Assembly: GCA_037443785.1 (NCBI GenBank)
Contig: JBBINR010000037.1
Coordinates: forward strand, 1 to 32,852
DNA: 32,852 nucleotides
Source of the DNA: JAQUOA01 sp037443785
GTDB lineage: Bacteria; Bacteroidota; Ignavibacteria; UBA10030; UBA8401
Direction: 5' to 3'
Shown: piece after piece, positions 1 to 7,305 of the stretch
Layout of the letters: every line of letters starts with the position of its first letter
How positions within the stretch are numbered: position 1 is the stretch's first letter
Translations under genes and position numbers: made by a program
Notes under the pieces: model-generated
Told to the model about the DNA's origin: nothing
Database searches by the model: none
Seen by the model: only the letters and a program-made list of their open reading frames with translations

Positions 1-345
1 TCCCAATCCTGCTCCAACATATGGTTTTAATTGACCTTCCATGGCAATATTGTAATGGACGTTTGCGTTGATTGCAAAGTCACTGAGTTTCCATTTAAAT
101 CCAGAAACGTCTTTTGAGGTAGAAAAATATTGAATTTCAGGGAATAAACCGAAACCTGGCGTGAATTCACCTAAATCTGCATGAGCAGCAATTGCAAAAC
201 CGCCAAGCGATTCTGTTGACGATCCTCCGTTGAAAGAGACCGACGAATAACCAACTGTTCCGCCTACCCCATTCAATTTCAACTGTGCAAGGGATAAAGA
301 ACTCATCGCGACAATCGCCACAACAACAAGAAAAAACTTTTTCAT
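1..345 (-). CDS. Small outer-membrane beta-barrel protein (partial, C-terminus outside window)
   Basis: An open frame of 115 codons runs from an ATG at 343-345 off the left edge of the window, so the C-terminus is missing. The start is supported by a strong GGAGG seven nucleotides upstream. Residues 1-20 form a signal peptide: MKK, a hydrophobic stretch, then SLA before Q21. The mature part alternates polar and hydrophobic residues and is rich in Gly and aromatics, with GGTVGYSSVSF, PGFGLFPEIQYF and a final PYVGAGLG. These are typical of the OMP_b-brl/OmpW-like eight-stranded barrel superfamily, where PYxGxGxG is a recurrent strand motif. The function beyond an outer-membrane barrel is unknown. 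It has its own promoter (402-430), so it is probably a separate transcript from the FadL-like gene upstream. Confidence 0.8.
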   Translation of the reverse strand, partial: MKKFFLVVVAIVAMSSLSLAQLKLNGVGGTVGYSSVSFNGGSSTESLGGFAIAAHADLGEFTPGFGLFPEIQYFSTSKDVSGFKWKLSDFAINANVHYNIAMEGQLKPYVGAGLG

Positions 346-380
346 AAATGAACCTCCATTAAGATTTTGAGTGAAAGAAT

Positions 381-430
381 TTGACTATCGAAGGCATTGC
401 AAATATATATGTGGTTTACCCTATAGTCAA
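381..430. promoter_or_regulatory. Symmetric promoter region, apparently bidirectional
   Basis: On the minus strand, TTGACT (425-430) is separated by exactly 17 nt from TATATT (402-407), pointing at the beta-barrel gene that starts at 345. On the plus strand, TTGACT (381-386) is separated by exactly 17 nt from TATATA (404-409), pointing back across the FadL-like gene. The two -35 elements belong to an 8-bp inverted repeat, TTGACTAT (381-388) and ATAGTCAA (423-430). The minus-strand promoter is well supported by its spacing and position. The plus-strand one is inferred from sequence only. Confidence 0.6.
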
Positions 431-451
431 GAGAAATTATGTCAGGTGAAT

Positions 452-1675
452 TTAAAAATAGAATATGATTGAAGTGCTTAACGTGCCGGTTATGTAATCG
501 GTCGACGCCTTGCTTCCGTTTAATAATATATTAGTATTTAAATTTTGCACATACTTTGTGCGGCTATACGTTATATCAAAAGCAAACGCATCGGCAATGT
601 AACCACTGCCGAATGAAATACCGGAACCAACAACTTGATTGGTCGTTGATGTTGTACTAAATGTTCCACTAAAATTATCGTAGTTCAATGTCTCATCAGC
701 GAGAATGGTCGGAACAGTTTTATAACCAACTCGCAAAGGAATAACTGCTTTTTCCATCACAACCAAATACTCTGCACCAACTCTAAATTCGTTCAAACTT
801 TTATTGCTTTCACTGATATTGCCAATATCAGTTCCATTCACAGATACTTTTTTATCCGCATACGATCGCATTTCGTAGTCCAAAGCAAGTGTGAGATTAT
901 CACCGATGCGGTACGATCCTCCAAACCCGATCATAAATGGCATATTAATTTCTAATGAACCGCCCCCTTTTGAGACATCACCTTTTAAGGTGAACGGAGT
1001 CCGCATTGTGAGGCCAAGTTTTAATGGAAATCCATTTTGCTTTCTTTCAAAATCAAATAGGCCTCCAATCACAAAATTTAATCCCGAAAAATTTACATCA
1101 GTGGAATTTTGATCAATCACGCTGCCTGAATTTGATATAGTCTGGCCAAAATTCCATGAACCAGTCCAAATATTTACAGAAACGCCCGCAGAAATTAGAT
1201 CGCCAAACGTAGCGGCGATTCCAGGAGTAATGGTGTTGGCACCACCTTTTGATTCTTGCTTATATTTATAAGTGCCGTAATCTTCGGTTTTGTTAAGGTA
1301 AAAATCTAATTGACGTTGGAACGCAAAAGCGGCAACAATTTTTGTATTTCCTTTTGATAAAGGGAAAGCAAAACTTCCGAAGTTCAATGAGAAATGTCCT
1401 TGCGATTCTTCGGAACTTGCAGAACTGGAATTATCTGAATAATTATACCCGACTTTTTCGCTAATGTAACGAGTTACTATCGATGCTTCTGCTCTTTCCA
1501 ATTGTGTTAATCCTGCCGGATTCCACACAACAGCAGTTGCATCATCTGCCAATCCAATAAATGCACCGCCAAAGCCTTCGGCTCTTGCACCAGCACCAGT
1601 CAAATTAAAATCTTGTGCAGAAGAAAGAGAAAAGCATAAAAGAATCGCTGAAAAAACTTTTATCGATTTGGTCAT
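452..1675 (-). CDS. FadL/OmpP1 (PorV-like) outer-membrane protein
   Basis: This 407-aa protein has a signal peptide (MTKSIKVFSAILLCFSLSSA, then Q21). It is followed by the N-terminal signature of the OmpP1/FadL/TodX and UPF0164/PorV families: GAGARAEGFGGAFIGLADD, then WNPAGL at about residues 51-56. The rest is beta-barrel-like with a terminal aromatic strand ending in FYF. Family members are 14-stranded barrels that either move hydrophobic substrates across the outer membrane or, as PorV, serve the type IX secretion system. Sequence alone does not separate these roles. The ATG is preceded by GGAGA. It starts 15 nt after the stop of the CsgG-like gene, so the two are very likely co-transcribed. 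No clear terminator follows. Confidence 0.85.
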   Translation of the reverse strand: MTKSIKVFSAILLCFSLSSAQDFNLTGAGARAEGFGGAFIGLADDATAVVWNPAGLTQLERAEASIVTRYISEKVGYNYSDNSSSASSEESQGHFSLNFGSFAFPLSKGNTKIVAAFAFQRQLDFYLNKTEDYGTYKYKQESKGGANTITPGIAATFGDLISAGVSVNIWTGSWNFGQTISNSGSVIDQNSTDVNFSGLNFVIGGLFDFERKQNGFPLKLGLTMRTPFTLKGDVSKGGGSLEINMPFMIGFGGSYRIGDNLTLALDYEMRSYADKKVSVNGTDIGNISESNKSLNEFRVGAEYLVVMEKAVIPLRVGYKTVPTILADETLNYDNFSGTFSTTSTTNQVVGSGISFGSGYIADAFAFDITYSRTKYVQNLNTNILLNGSKASTDYITGTLSTSIIFYF

Positions 1676-1690
1676 AGGGTCTCCATAAAA

Positions 1691-2872
1691 TTATTTGATA
1701 ATAACTTTGTCGCCTACCTGAATATTTTGCTCTGTGTCAATCGATTTAACTGTTGCAAATTTATCGTTTACTTGAATAACGATGATCTCTCCGAGTCTCG
1801 TTACTTTTTTTCCTAAAATTTCACCTGAAATAGGATGTTTGATACTTTCGCCCTCGCGAAATACGACGCATTTTGTTCCGCGTTTTACTCCATTAACACT
1901 TCCGATATCGATAAATAATTCATCTGCATCTACTTTAATAATATCTCCTTCAATAATCGGTAATTCATTAATCACCAATGTTGCAGCATTTCCAACTGTA
2001 TTATCAATCACTTGTTGAGAAGTATTCTCAGAGTTTGCATCTTGGGCAACAAGGGTCTCAGCAGTTTCAACATCAACCAGACGGACGGATACTTTCAATG
2101 AATTATCAATGACTGTCACTGTTCCAATTACCAGTGCATCGGCACCTGCAATCTTTCCTAATTTGACGGCAGTTTTATCATCCACTGCTCCCGAGGCTTG
2201 AACTTTTTGCTCCGTAATAATCTTATCAATTGCAGATCGTTCAATGACTTTGAAACGCCGTGAGTTGACTAATTCATTGATCAATTTATTGGTTACAACA
2301 TCTTTAAATTTTGCTGCTGCCCCTTTTCCGTCAAAGGGCAATACAGCAATGGCAAGGCGGGAACCAACTTGGGGTACTGCATTTGGATCATATTTTCTCG
2401 ACACAACGATAAGATTGCTTTTTGAAGGCTGAATCGACAACGACGTTGGCGGTAGTGAAGATATCGGTTTAGATTCTTCGGCTTTCGACTCTGGTTTTGA
2501 TTCATCCTTCTTTACAAATTTTGGTGGCGCAATGCCACCAGAAGCTTTACGGAAATATTCCTCTGCCCGGTCTGTTGATCGATAAGCAATAGAGAGTTCA
2601 AGTTCTTTTTTTGCAAGGTCGTTTTCACCGAGCATGTAATGGGCAATGCCAATCTCCCGATGTGGATAATATTCGATAAAGTGTGTACCGTATGTTCGTT
2701 TTCGTTGAACATCTTCAAATTCAAGCGATGATGCCGATTTAAATTCTGCCATTGCCCTCTGCCAATCTTGTTTTTCCATATACTCAAGACCAGCAGAATA
2801 ATAATTATAGAACTTATTTTGTGCGGGTAGAAAAACAATTCCGAAGAGGAGCAAGAGAAGTGATTTCTTCAT
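1691..2872 (-). CDS. TPR-like plus CsgG-domain secreted protein
   Basis: From the ATG at 2872 this is a 393-aa protein with a signal peptide (MKKSLLLLLFGIVFLPAQ). The open frame extends 21 codons further upstream, but that extension contains the promoter at 2895-2923 and would hide the signal sequence, so 2872 is preferred. Residues about 20-120 look like a TPR-type helical repeat (AGLEYMEKQDWQRAMAEFKSA). A low-complexity Lys/Glu/Ser/Pro linker follows. Then comes a CsgG-type domain with AIAVLPFDGKG, FKVIERSAIDKIITEQK and GADALVIGTVT. The C-terminus resembles the FlgT-type C-terminal beta domain, ending QVGDKVIIK. No lipobox cysteine is visible, unlike CsgG itself. CsgG-fold proteins act in outer-membrane secretion or assembly of surface polymers. 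The exact role here is unknown, but it pairs with the FadL-like gene. Confidence 0.8.
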   Translation of the reverse strand: MKKSLLLLLFGIVFLPAQNKFYNYYSAGLEYMEKQDWQRAMAEFKSASSLEFEDVQRKRTYGTHFIEYYPHREIGIAHYMLGENDLAKKELELSIAYRSTDRAEEYFRKASGGIAPPKFVKKDESKPESKAEESKPISSLPPTSLSIQPSKSNLIVVSRKYDPNAVPQVGSRLAIAVLPFDGKGAAAKFKDVVTNKLINELVNSRRFKVIERSAIDKIITEQKVQASGAVDDKTAVKLGKIAGADALVIGTVTVIDNSLKVSVRLVDVETAETLVAQDANSENTSQQVIDNTVGNAATLVINELPIIEGDIIKVDADELFIDIGSVNGVKRGTKCVVFREGESIKHPISGEILGKKVTRLGEIIVIQVNDKFATVKSIDTEQNIQVGDKVIIK

Positions 2873-2894
2873 AGGTATTCTCAAATTCTGTTTG

Positions 2895-2923
2895 ATAATA
2901 TGTAATTCCCTTGACAGTGTCAA
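2895..2923 (-). promoter_or_regulatory. Sigma70-like promoter of the CsgG-like/FadL-like pair
   Basis: A perfect -35 TTGACA (2918-2923) is followed by a 17-nt spacer and TATTAT (2895-2900). The start codon at 2872 follows about 22 nt after the -10, so the leader is short. The -35 is one half of a 13-bp perfect palindrome, TTGACAgTGTCAA (2911-2923), which could be an operator. The promoter lies just past the 3' end of the aminotransferase gene, marking a new transcription unit. Confidence 0.65.
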
Positions 2924-2934
2924 CGGAATATCCA

Positions 2935-4110
2935 TTAAGAAATCGATTTCAATCCAAGTTCCAGAATTTCAAGCAGGGTATTAAATTCTTTTTCCCCGGC
3001 AATCAGTGGGGGCAGTATTCTAATCACTGTATTTGCGGTTGAATTAACGAGAACCCCATGCTGAAGCATAAAATCGACTATTGTCGTACTTTCTTTCGTA
3101 AGATTTATACCAATCATATACCCAAAACCGCGAACTTCTTTGATAACGGGATATTGTGATTTCAGGTCATGTAATTTTTTGAAAAAATAATTAGAGTTCG
3201 TTTTCACATTTCTTAAAAATTCATCGGTCAGCACGATATCAAGCGTAGCGATGCCGGCCGCACATGAGACAGGATTTCCTCCGAACGTTGTTCCATGAAC
3301 GCCGTATGACCACACATCAGCAACTTTTTTTGAACCGAGAATTGCACCCAACGGCAAACCACCGCCAATAGGCTTTGCAACAGTAACGATATCGGGTTGA
3401 AAATTAAAATGTTGATAGCCGAACAGCTTTCCTGTGCGCCCAATTCCGGATTGGATTTCATCTGCAACGATGAGAAATCCGTATTTTTTCCGTAATGACT
3501 CAAGGGCATCAACAAATTCTTTTGTAACGCAGACAATTCCTCCTTCACCTTGGATACATTCTAGAAAAACGGCACACGTAGACTCATTTACTTTTGATGT
3601 AAGATCATTAATATCATTGAAAGTTATACTTCCAAAGTTTGAAAGAAAAGGTTCATATCCGTCTCGGTATTTTTCTTTGTCCATCAACGAAAGCGCACCC
3701 ATCGTTCGTCCGCTAAATCCATTGCTCATTCCAAAAATCATTATTTTATTTTTTTGTTTCCCCCACTTGCGGACAAGCTTGATGGTTCCTTCGATGGCTT
3801 CTGTTCCGCTGTTGGAAAAAAATATTTTTTCAAATCCAGACAGCTTAAGAAGTTTCTCCGCCAATACGACTTGTGGTTCCTGGACAAAAAAGTTTGACAA
3901 GTGTGCATATTTTTTCATTTGATCGTTTACCGCCTTGACTACTGCTGGATGTGCATATCCAAGTGCATTGACAGCCAAACCGGAAAACATATCAAGGTAT
4001 TTTTTCCCATCTTTTGCAAACAAATAGCATCCTTCGCCGCGTTCAACTTCCACGTGAAGTCTTTTATATGTATGGAAAAATAATTGCGATTCTTTATCAA
4101 TCATTGTCAT
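2935..4110 (-). CDS. argD: Class III PLP aminotransferase, acetylornithine/succinylornithine type
   Basis: This 391-aa protein matches the length of ArgD-type aminotransferases, which use PLP to transfer the amino group between glutamate and N-acetylornithine (or N-succinyl-LL-diaminopimelate). Visible motifs are NSGTEA (100-105, phosphate binding), ECIQGEGG (184-191), DEIQSGIGRTG (217-227, with the PLP-ring Asp217) and the Schiff-base lysine K246 in VAKPIGGGLP. HGTTFGGNP follows. The motif usually read FHGRT is FSGRT here (132-136), keeping the Arg but losing the His. Its ATG overlaps the coaE stop as ATGA. No other arginine genes are in view, so the exact substrate is uncertain. An alternative start is Met3. 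Confidence 0.75.
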   Translation of the reverse strand: MTMIDKESQLFFHTYKRLHVEVERGEGCYLFAKDGKKYLDMFSGLAVNALGYAHPAVVKAVNDQMKKYAHLSNFFVQEPQVVLAEKLLKLSGFEKIFFSNSGTEAIEGTIKLVRKWGKQKNKIMIFGMSNGFSGRTMGALSLMDKEKYRDGYEPFLSNFGSITFNDINDLTSKVNESTCAVFLECIQGEGGIVCVTKEFVDALESLRKKYGFLIVADEIQSGIGRTGKLFGYQHFNFQPDIVTVAKPIGGGLPLGAILGSKKVADVWSYGVHGTTFGGNPVSCAAGIATLDIVLTDEFLRNVKTNSNYFFKKLHDLKSQYPVIKEVRGFGYMIGINLTKESTTIVDFMLQHGVLVNSTANTVIRILPPLIAGEKEFNTLLEILELGLKSIS

Positions 4111-4724
4111 AATTCTTCGTTTCGTTTTTGTAATATTGAAAAAAGTGTATGGTAAAAATTAATTTGGGACGACAATTCATCACGTGAACCGTCATTTTTC
4201 ACTATAAAATCTGCAGACTGTTCTAATTCTTCAGTCGAAAGTTGGCTTAGCATTCTCGCTTTAATTTGGTCGGCTGATAAATGATCTCGTTCCACAATTC
4301 TTTTTATACGAAGTTTGTCATCGGCAGTAACTGCGAGAACATAATCCAATATTTCATCCATCCCAGATTCAAAAATTAATGCTGCTTCTATTAAAACATA
4401 TTTTGCTGAGCTCTCTTTTGAAGATTTCCAGCGGTCAAATTCTTTAAAAACGTAGGGATGGATAATTGAATTCAATTGAAGAAGTTTTTCTTGCTCCGTA
4501 AAAACAATTTCTGCCATCACTTTTGAATTGATGGACTTTGACGAAAGATCAACAGATTCAGCACCAAAGAATTTTACTAATTGGGTTAATACTTCGGGAT
4601 AGATTTGCGGAATTTGCTTGGCAACAAGATCAGCATAAAACACAGGAACGTGAAGCTTTTCAAAAAGCGAACACACAACAGATTTTCCACTTCCGATCCC
4701 GCCGGTAACCCCAATTGAAATCAT
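4107..4724 (-). CDS. coaE: Dephospho-CoA kinase
   Basis: A 205-aa protein that phosphorylates the 3'-hydroxyl of dephospho-CoA, the last step of coenzyme A synthesis in the cytoplasm. The P-loop is GGIGSGKS (8-15). YADLVAKQ at about 30-37 matches the conserved DAD-type substrate loop, with Tyr replacing the first Asp. IIHPYV carries the family His-Pro. AALIFESGMD and the lid segment IKARMLSQLS are also typical. It starts 12 nt after the rny stop, with no clear Shine-Dalgarno, and its stop overlaps the next gene by 4 nt, so it is translated within the rny-coaE-aminotransferase run. Confidence 0.93.
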   Translation of the reverse strand: MISIGVTGGIGSGKSVVCSLFEKLHVPVFYADLVAKQIPQIYPEVLTQLVKFFGAESVDLSSKSINSKVMAEIVFTEQEKLLQLNSIIHPYVFKEFDRWKSSKESSAKYVLIEAALIFESGMDEILDYVLAVTADDKLRIKRIVERDHLSADQIKARMLSQLSTEELEQSADFIVKNDGSRDELSSQINFYHTLFSILQKRNEEL

Positions 4725-4736
4725 ATGTAATAGAAA

Positions 4737-6302
4737 TTATTTAGCGTAAGATACAGATCGTATTTCGCGAATAACAACTACTTTTATTTGACCGGGATAT
4801 TCCATTTCTTGCTGAATCTTTCGAGCAATTTCATGGGCAAGTTGATCTGCCATTGCATCATCAATTTTATCATGTTCTACAATTACACGGACTTCTCTTC
4901 CGGCTTGAATTGCATATGTTGCAGAAACCCCCTTAAATGATTTTGCGATCTCCTCAAGCTTTTCAAGTCGCTTAACATATCCCTCAACAGATTCACGCCG
5001 AGCTCCAGGACGTGCTCCGCTAATCGCATCGGCTGCTTGCACCAAAGCAGCAATTGGATGTTCCATCGGAATATCATCATGGTGAGCACCAACAGCATTA
5101 ACGACGATAACATGCTCGTTGTATTTTTTTGTCATCTCCAATCCTATAATGGCGTGTGGACCTTCGATGCTTCTGTCCGCTGTCTTACCAATATCATGCA
5201 AAAGTCCAGCTCGTTTTGCCAAATTTACGTCGATTCCAAGTTCGGATGCCATAATACCGCACAAATAAGAAACCTCAATACTATGTTGCAGCAAATTTTG
5301 TCCATAGCTTGTACGATATTTCATTTTGCCGATATGCTTTGTTATTTCGTTATGCGCACCAGGTAAGCCGACTTCAAGAAGCGTATTCTCGCCGACACGC
5401 AAAATTTCCTCTTCAAGTTCCCCTTTCACTTTTTCCACAACTTCTTCAATTCTCGCCGGATGAATTCTGCCGTCGGCAATAAGGCGTTCCAATGATATTC
5501 GTGCGACTTCTCGTCGAAATGCATCAAACCCTGATAAAATAACAGCTTCAGGCGTATCATCGACTATAACATCTACTCCTGTTGCAGCTTCAAAGGCGCG
5601 AATATTTCTTCCTTCTCGCCCAATAATTCTACCTTTCATTTCATCACTTTGAATATTAAGAACGCTAACGGTAGTTTCGACAGCATGATCAGCGGCAGAG
5701 CGTTGAATTGCTTGAACAATGATCTTTTGAGCCTCTTTTTTCCCCTCTTCTTTTGCCTTGTCGCGAATTTCCTTTAGTGTTTGAGATGCTTCTGTCTTTA
5801 CTGAATCAAGAAGATTATCCAGCAATAGTTTACGTGCCTCATCCCTAGACATTCCAGAAGCGCGTTCTAAACGAACGTTTTCTTCGGCAACCATTTGGTC
5901 CAGCTGATTTTCTTTCTGTTCAAGGTCTTTTGATCGTAAATCGTTTTGTTTCTGAATTATCTGAACTTCTTTTTCTTTTTTATTCAGCAGTTCAACTTTT
6001 CGATCAATATTTTCTTCTCTTGAATTGAGCTGTTTTTCGTATGCCTGCAGTTTATTCCTTTTCTGATTGGCATCATTCTCAAATTCGTGTTTCTTCCGAT
6101 ACCATTCGTCTTTTACCTCTAACAATTTCTCTTTTTGAATTGCGGCAGAGTCTCTTTCAGCATCAGCAAGAATTTTTTTTGCTCTTTCTTCTGCAGAGGA
6201 GATTTTGTTTTGGCCAATTTTACTGTTAACAAACCATCCGATAAAAAATGAGGTAATGCCAATAAGTCCTACAACAATGATATTTATAAGATTCGTGTCC
6301 AT
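4737..6302 (-). CDS. rny: Ribonuclease Y
   Basis: A 521-aa membrane-anchored endoribonuclease that initiates mRNA decay. It has one N-terminal transmembrane helix (about 7-25), a long charged coiled coil (about 35-190), and a KH domain beginning at GRIIGREGRN (224-233). The HD domain has H340, the HD pair H369-D370 in LLHDIGK, and AHHDD near 406-410. A conserved C-terminal domain ends the protein. This is the full family architecture at the usual length. The ATG is preceded by CCGGAG. Upstream lies the 6S-like RNA, whose terminator-like 3' end finishes only about 16 nt before the start codon. Either rny relies on readthrough from that transcript or its promoter lies within the RNA region. Confidence 0.96.
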   Translation of the reverse strand: MDTNLINIIVVGLIGITSFFIGWFVNSKIGQNKISSAEERAKKILADAERDSAAIQKEKLLEVKDEWYRKKHEFENDANQKRNKLQAYEKQLNSREENIDRKVELLNKKEKEVQIIQKQNDLRSKDLEQKENQLDQMVAEENVRLERASGMSRDEARKLLLDNLLDSVKTEASQTLKEIRDKAKEEGKKEAQKIIVQAIQRSAADHAVETTVSVLNIQSDEMKGRIIGREGRNIRAFEAATGVDVIVDDTPEAVILSGFDAFRREVARISLERLIADGRIHPARIEEVVEKVKGELEEEILRVGENTLLEVGLPGAHNEITKHIGKMKYRTSYGQNLLQHSIEVSYLCGIMASELGIDVNLAKRAGLLHDIGKTADRSIEGPHAIIGLEMTKKYNEHVIVVNAVGAHHDDIPMEHPIAALVQAADAISGARPGARRESVEGYVKRLEKLEEIAKSFKGVSATYAIQAGREVRVIVEHDKIDDAMADQLAHEIARKIQQEMEYPGQIKVVVIREIRSVSYAK

Positions 6303-6318
6303 TCAAACTCCGGTATTT

Positions 6319-6587
6319 AAAATAAAAAATCCGCATATCAACTTGAGACAAGTGTAAAGAAAGAACTCTTTCTTTGACACGGTGGGTGCTTGCCTAATCG
6401 TCTCTTACTTCCTCCGTTTGCTATTCCGGTACGCCGGACAACCCTAAGGCTTTCGCGCTATCATACATTGTATGATTGAGGCCTGTAATATCACGGTCAT
6501 GAGTCAAACTCCCATGATATTAAAATATCAGTTCTTTTTTATCGTTGTCTGTAGCTGACAGTGCGGATGTTTTATTTTCTTATAGAT
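6319..6587 (-). ncRNA. ssrS: Structured RNA, probably 6S RNA (ssrS)
   Basis: The gap between zapA and rny holds no convincing ORF but a highly structured RNA. A 7-bp closing stem joins ATCCGCA (6562-6568) to TGCGGAT (6329-6335) and is followed by a U-tract (TTTTTATTTT). An inner helix AGACAA/TTGTCT pairs 6545-6550 with 6346-6351. Several local hairpins lie inside, including TCCGG-CGTA-CCGGA. A segment AAAGAACT can pair with AGTTCTTT on the 3' side, which can instead form its own 9-bp hairpin (AAAGAAAGA/TCTTTCTTT). A rod-like RNA with a switchable 3' bubble strand matches 6S RNA, which binds the sigma70 holoenzyme. Adjacency to zapA is also typical of 6S. The family assignment rests on context and shape. 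The ends are approximate, and at about 250 nt it is longer than the E. coli RNA. Confidence 0.68.
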
Positions 6588-6593
6588 TCTCCT

Positions 6594-6621
6594 ATTATAT
6601 ATTACGATTCCGTGCTGTGAA
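6594..6621 (-). promoter_or_regulatory. Promoter for the 6S-like RNA
   Basis: TTCACA (6616-6621) and a perfect TATAAT (6594-6599) are separated by 16 nt, placing the transcript start near 6587, about 20 nt before the closing stem of the RNA. The -35 lies inside the last codons of zapA. This supports the RNA being transcribed independently of the upstream operon. Confidence 0.55.
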
Positions 6622-6895
6622 TACTGGTATCCAAATAATTTGTTATCTTTGAAAGTTCATATTCCAATGAAGTAACTAATTGGGAATTTTTTTCTCGTTC
6701 TTTATAAAGATCTTCAGTAATATTCAATGCAGCGAGAACAGAAATCGTCAGTGGCGGTTGCTCCGGAATTTTATCATGAACACTATTGATCATTGTGTCC
6801 ACGTGCGTTGCAACTTTTTTTGTAAATTCCTCACTGTCCCCGCGAAGAGGATATTCAGAACCAAAAATTTTAACACGTACGCTTTTTCTGTCCAT
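6602..6895 (-). CDS. zapA: Cell division protein ZapA
   Basis: A 97-aa protein with the ZapA fold: an N-terminal beta segment (VRVKIFGSEYPLRG), then helices including ALNITEDLYKEREKN and a C-terminal coiled coil. ZapA crosslinks FtsZ filaments at the division ring. The length fits the family. The start codon is preceded by GACCT with no Shine-Dalgarno, but by a U-rich run and a hairpin (6901-6941). It lies downstream of the coiled-coil gene and immediately upstream of the 6S-like RNA, whose promoter overlaps its 3' end. Confidence 0.9.
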   Translation of the reverse strand: MDRKSVRVKIFGSEYPLRGDSEEFTKKVATHVDTMINSVHDKIPEQPPLTISVLAALNITEDLYKEREKNSQLVTSLEYELSKITNYLDTSIHSTES

Positions 6896-6900
6896 AGGTC

Positions 6901-6941
6901 GTAATAAAAATAGTGTTCGGTCTGTCAGCCGAAAAATACTA
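6901..6941 (-). terminator. Terminator-like hairpin upstream of zapA
   Basis: On the minus strand a hairpin is formed by TTCGG/CCGAA around the loop CTGACAGA and extended by TAGT/ACTA across a small internal loop. It is followed by TTTTTATTA. The U-tract ends about 6 nt before the zapA start codon. The stem is only moderately strong, so it may be a partial terminator, a processing site or a U-rich translation enhancer. Confidence 0.45.
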
Positions 6942-6945
6942 CCTT

Positions 6946-7296
6946 TTATGGTGAAAGATATTGGTCTAGTTTAGCAATAACTGTCTTAAGTTTTTTCTCT
7001 AATTCTTTCTTATCCTCAAGTGAGAGGTTCAAGGAACCGTTTGGTATGCCATTATTGCTACTACTCAACTCGGTTCGTAGTTGTTCAATAGCCGTTTGTT
7101 TCATAATGGAATCATTCTTTGAATGCTGAAGTTCCTCTTCGAGATCATCTATTCGTTGGAGCAATGATTTCTTCTCCTCCCGAAGAGTGGAAATAAGCAG
7201 CGATGCTTCACGTGCTTTTTCCCATAAAGCACTCAAGGCATTCTCTATTGCAGAAGCTGAATCGATTGATTCTTGATCTAACTTTTGGTCCACCAT
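6946..7296 (-). CDS. Small coiled-coil protein, possibly division-related
   Basis: I do not recognise a named family. The 116-aa protein is acidic and largely helical. A long heptad-like coiled coil spans about 15-75 (ALWEKAREASLLISTLREEK, then DDLEEELQHSKND). After a Ser/Asn/Gly linker comes a short C-terminal helix (DKKELEKKLKTVIAKLDQYL). There is no signal peptide or membrane segment, so it is cytoplasmic. It sits between pheT (9 nt from its stop) and zapA (about 50 nt), and in shape it recalls ZapB-like or ZapA-partner coiled coils. That context makes a role at the FtsZ ring plausible but unproven. The Shine-Dalgarno is weak. Confidence 0.7.
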   Translation of the reverse strand: MVDQKLDQESIDSASAIENALSALWEKAREASLLISTLREEKKSLLQRIDDLEEELQHSKNDSIMKQTAIEQLRTELSSSNNGIPNGSLNLSLEDKKELEKKLKTVIAKLDQYLSP

Positions 7297-7305
7297 TCTA
7301 CCGAA

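Noticed and set aside
2873..2935. N-terminal 21-codon extension of the CsgG-like gene
   Set aside because: The extension overlaps a near-consensus promoter and would place a normal signal peptide internally; ATG 2872 is better.
3434..3922. Plus-strand open frame of 162 codons
   Set aside because: Antisense to the aminotransferase, whose motifs are all intact on the other strand.
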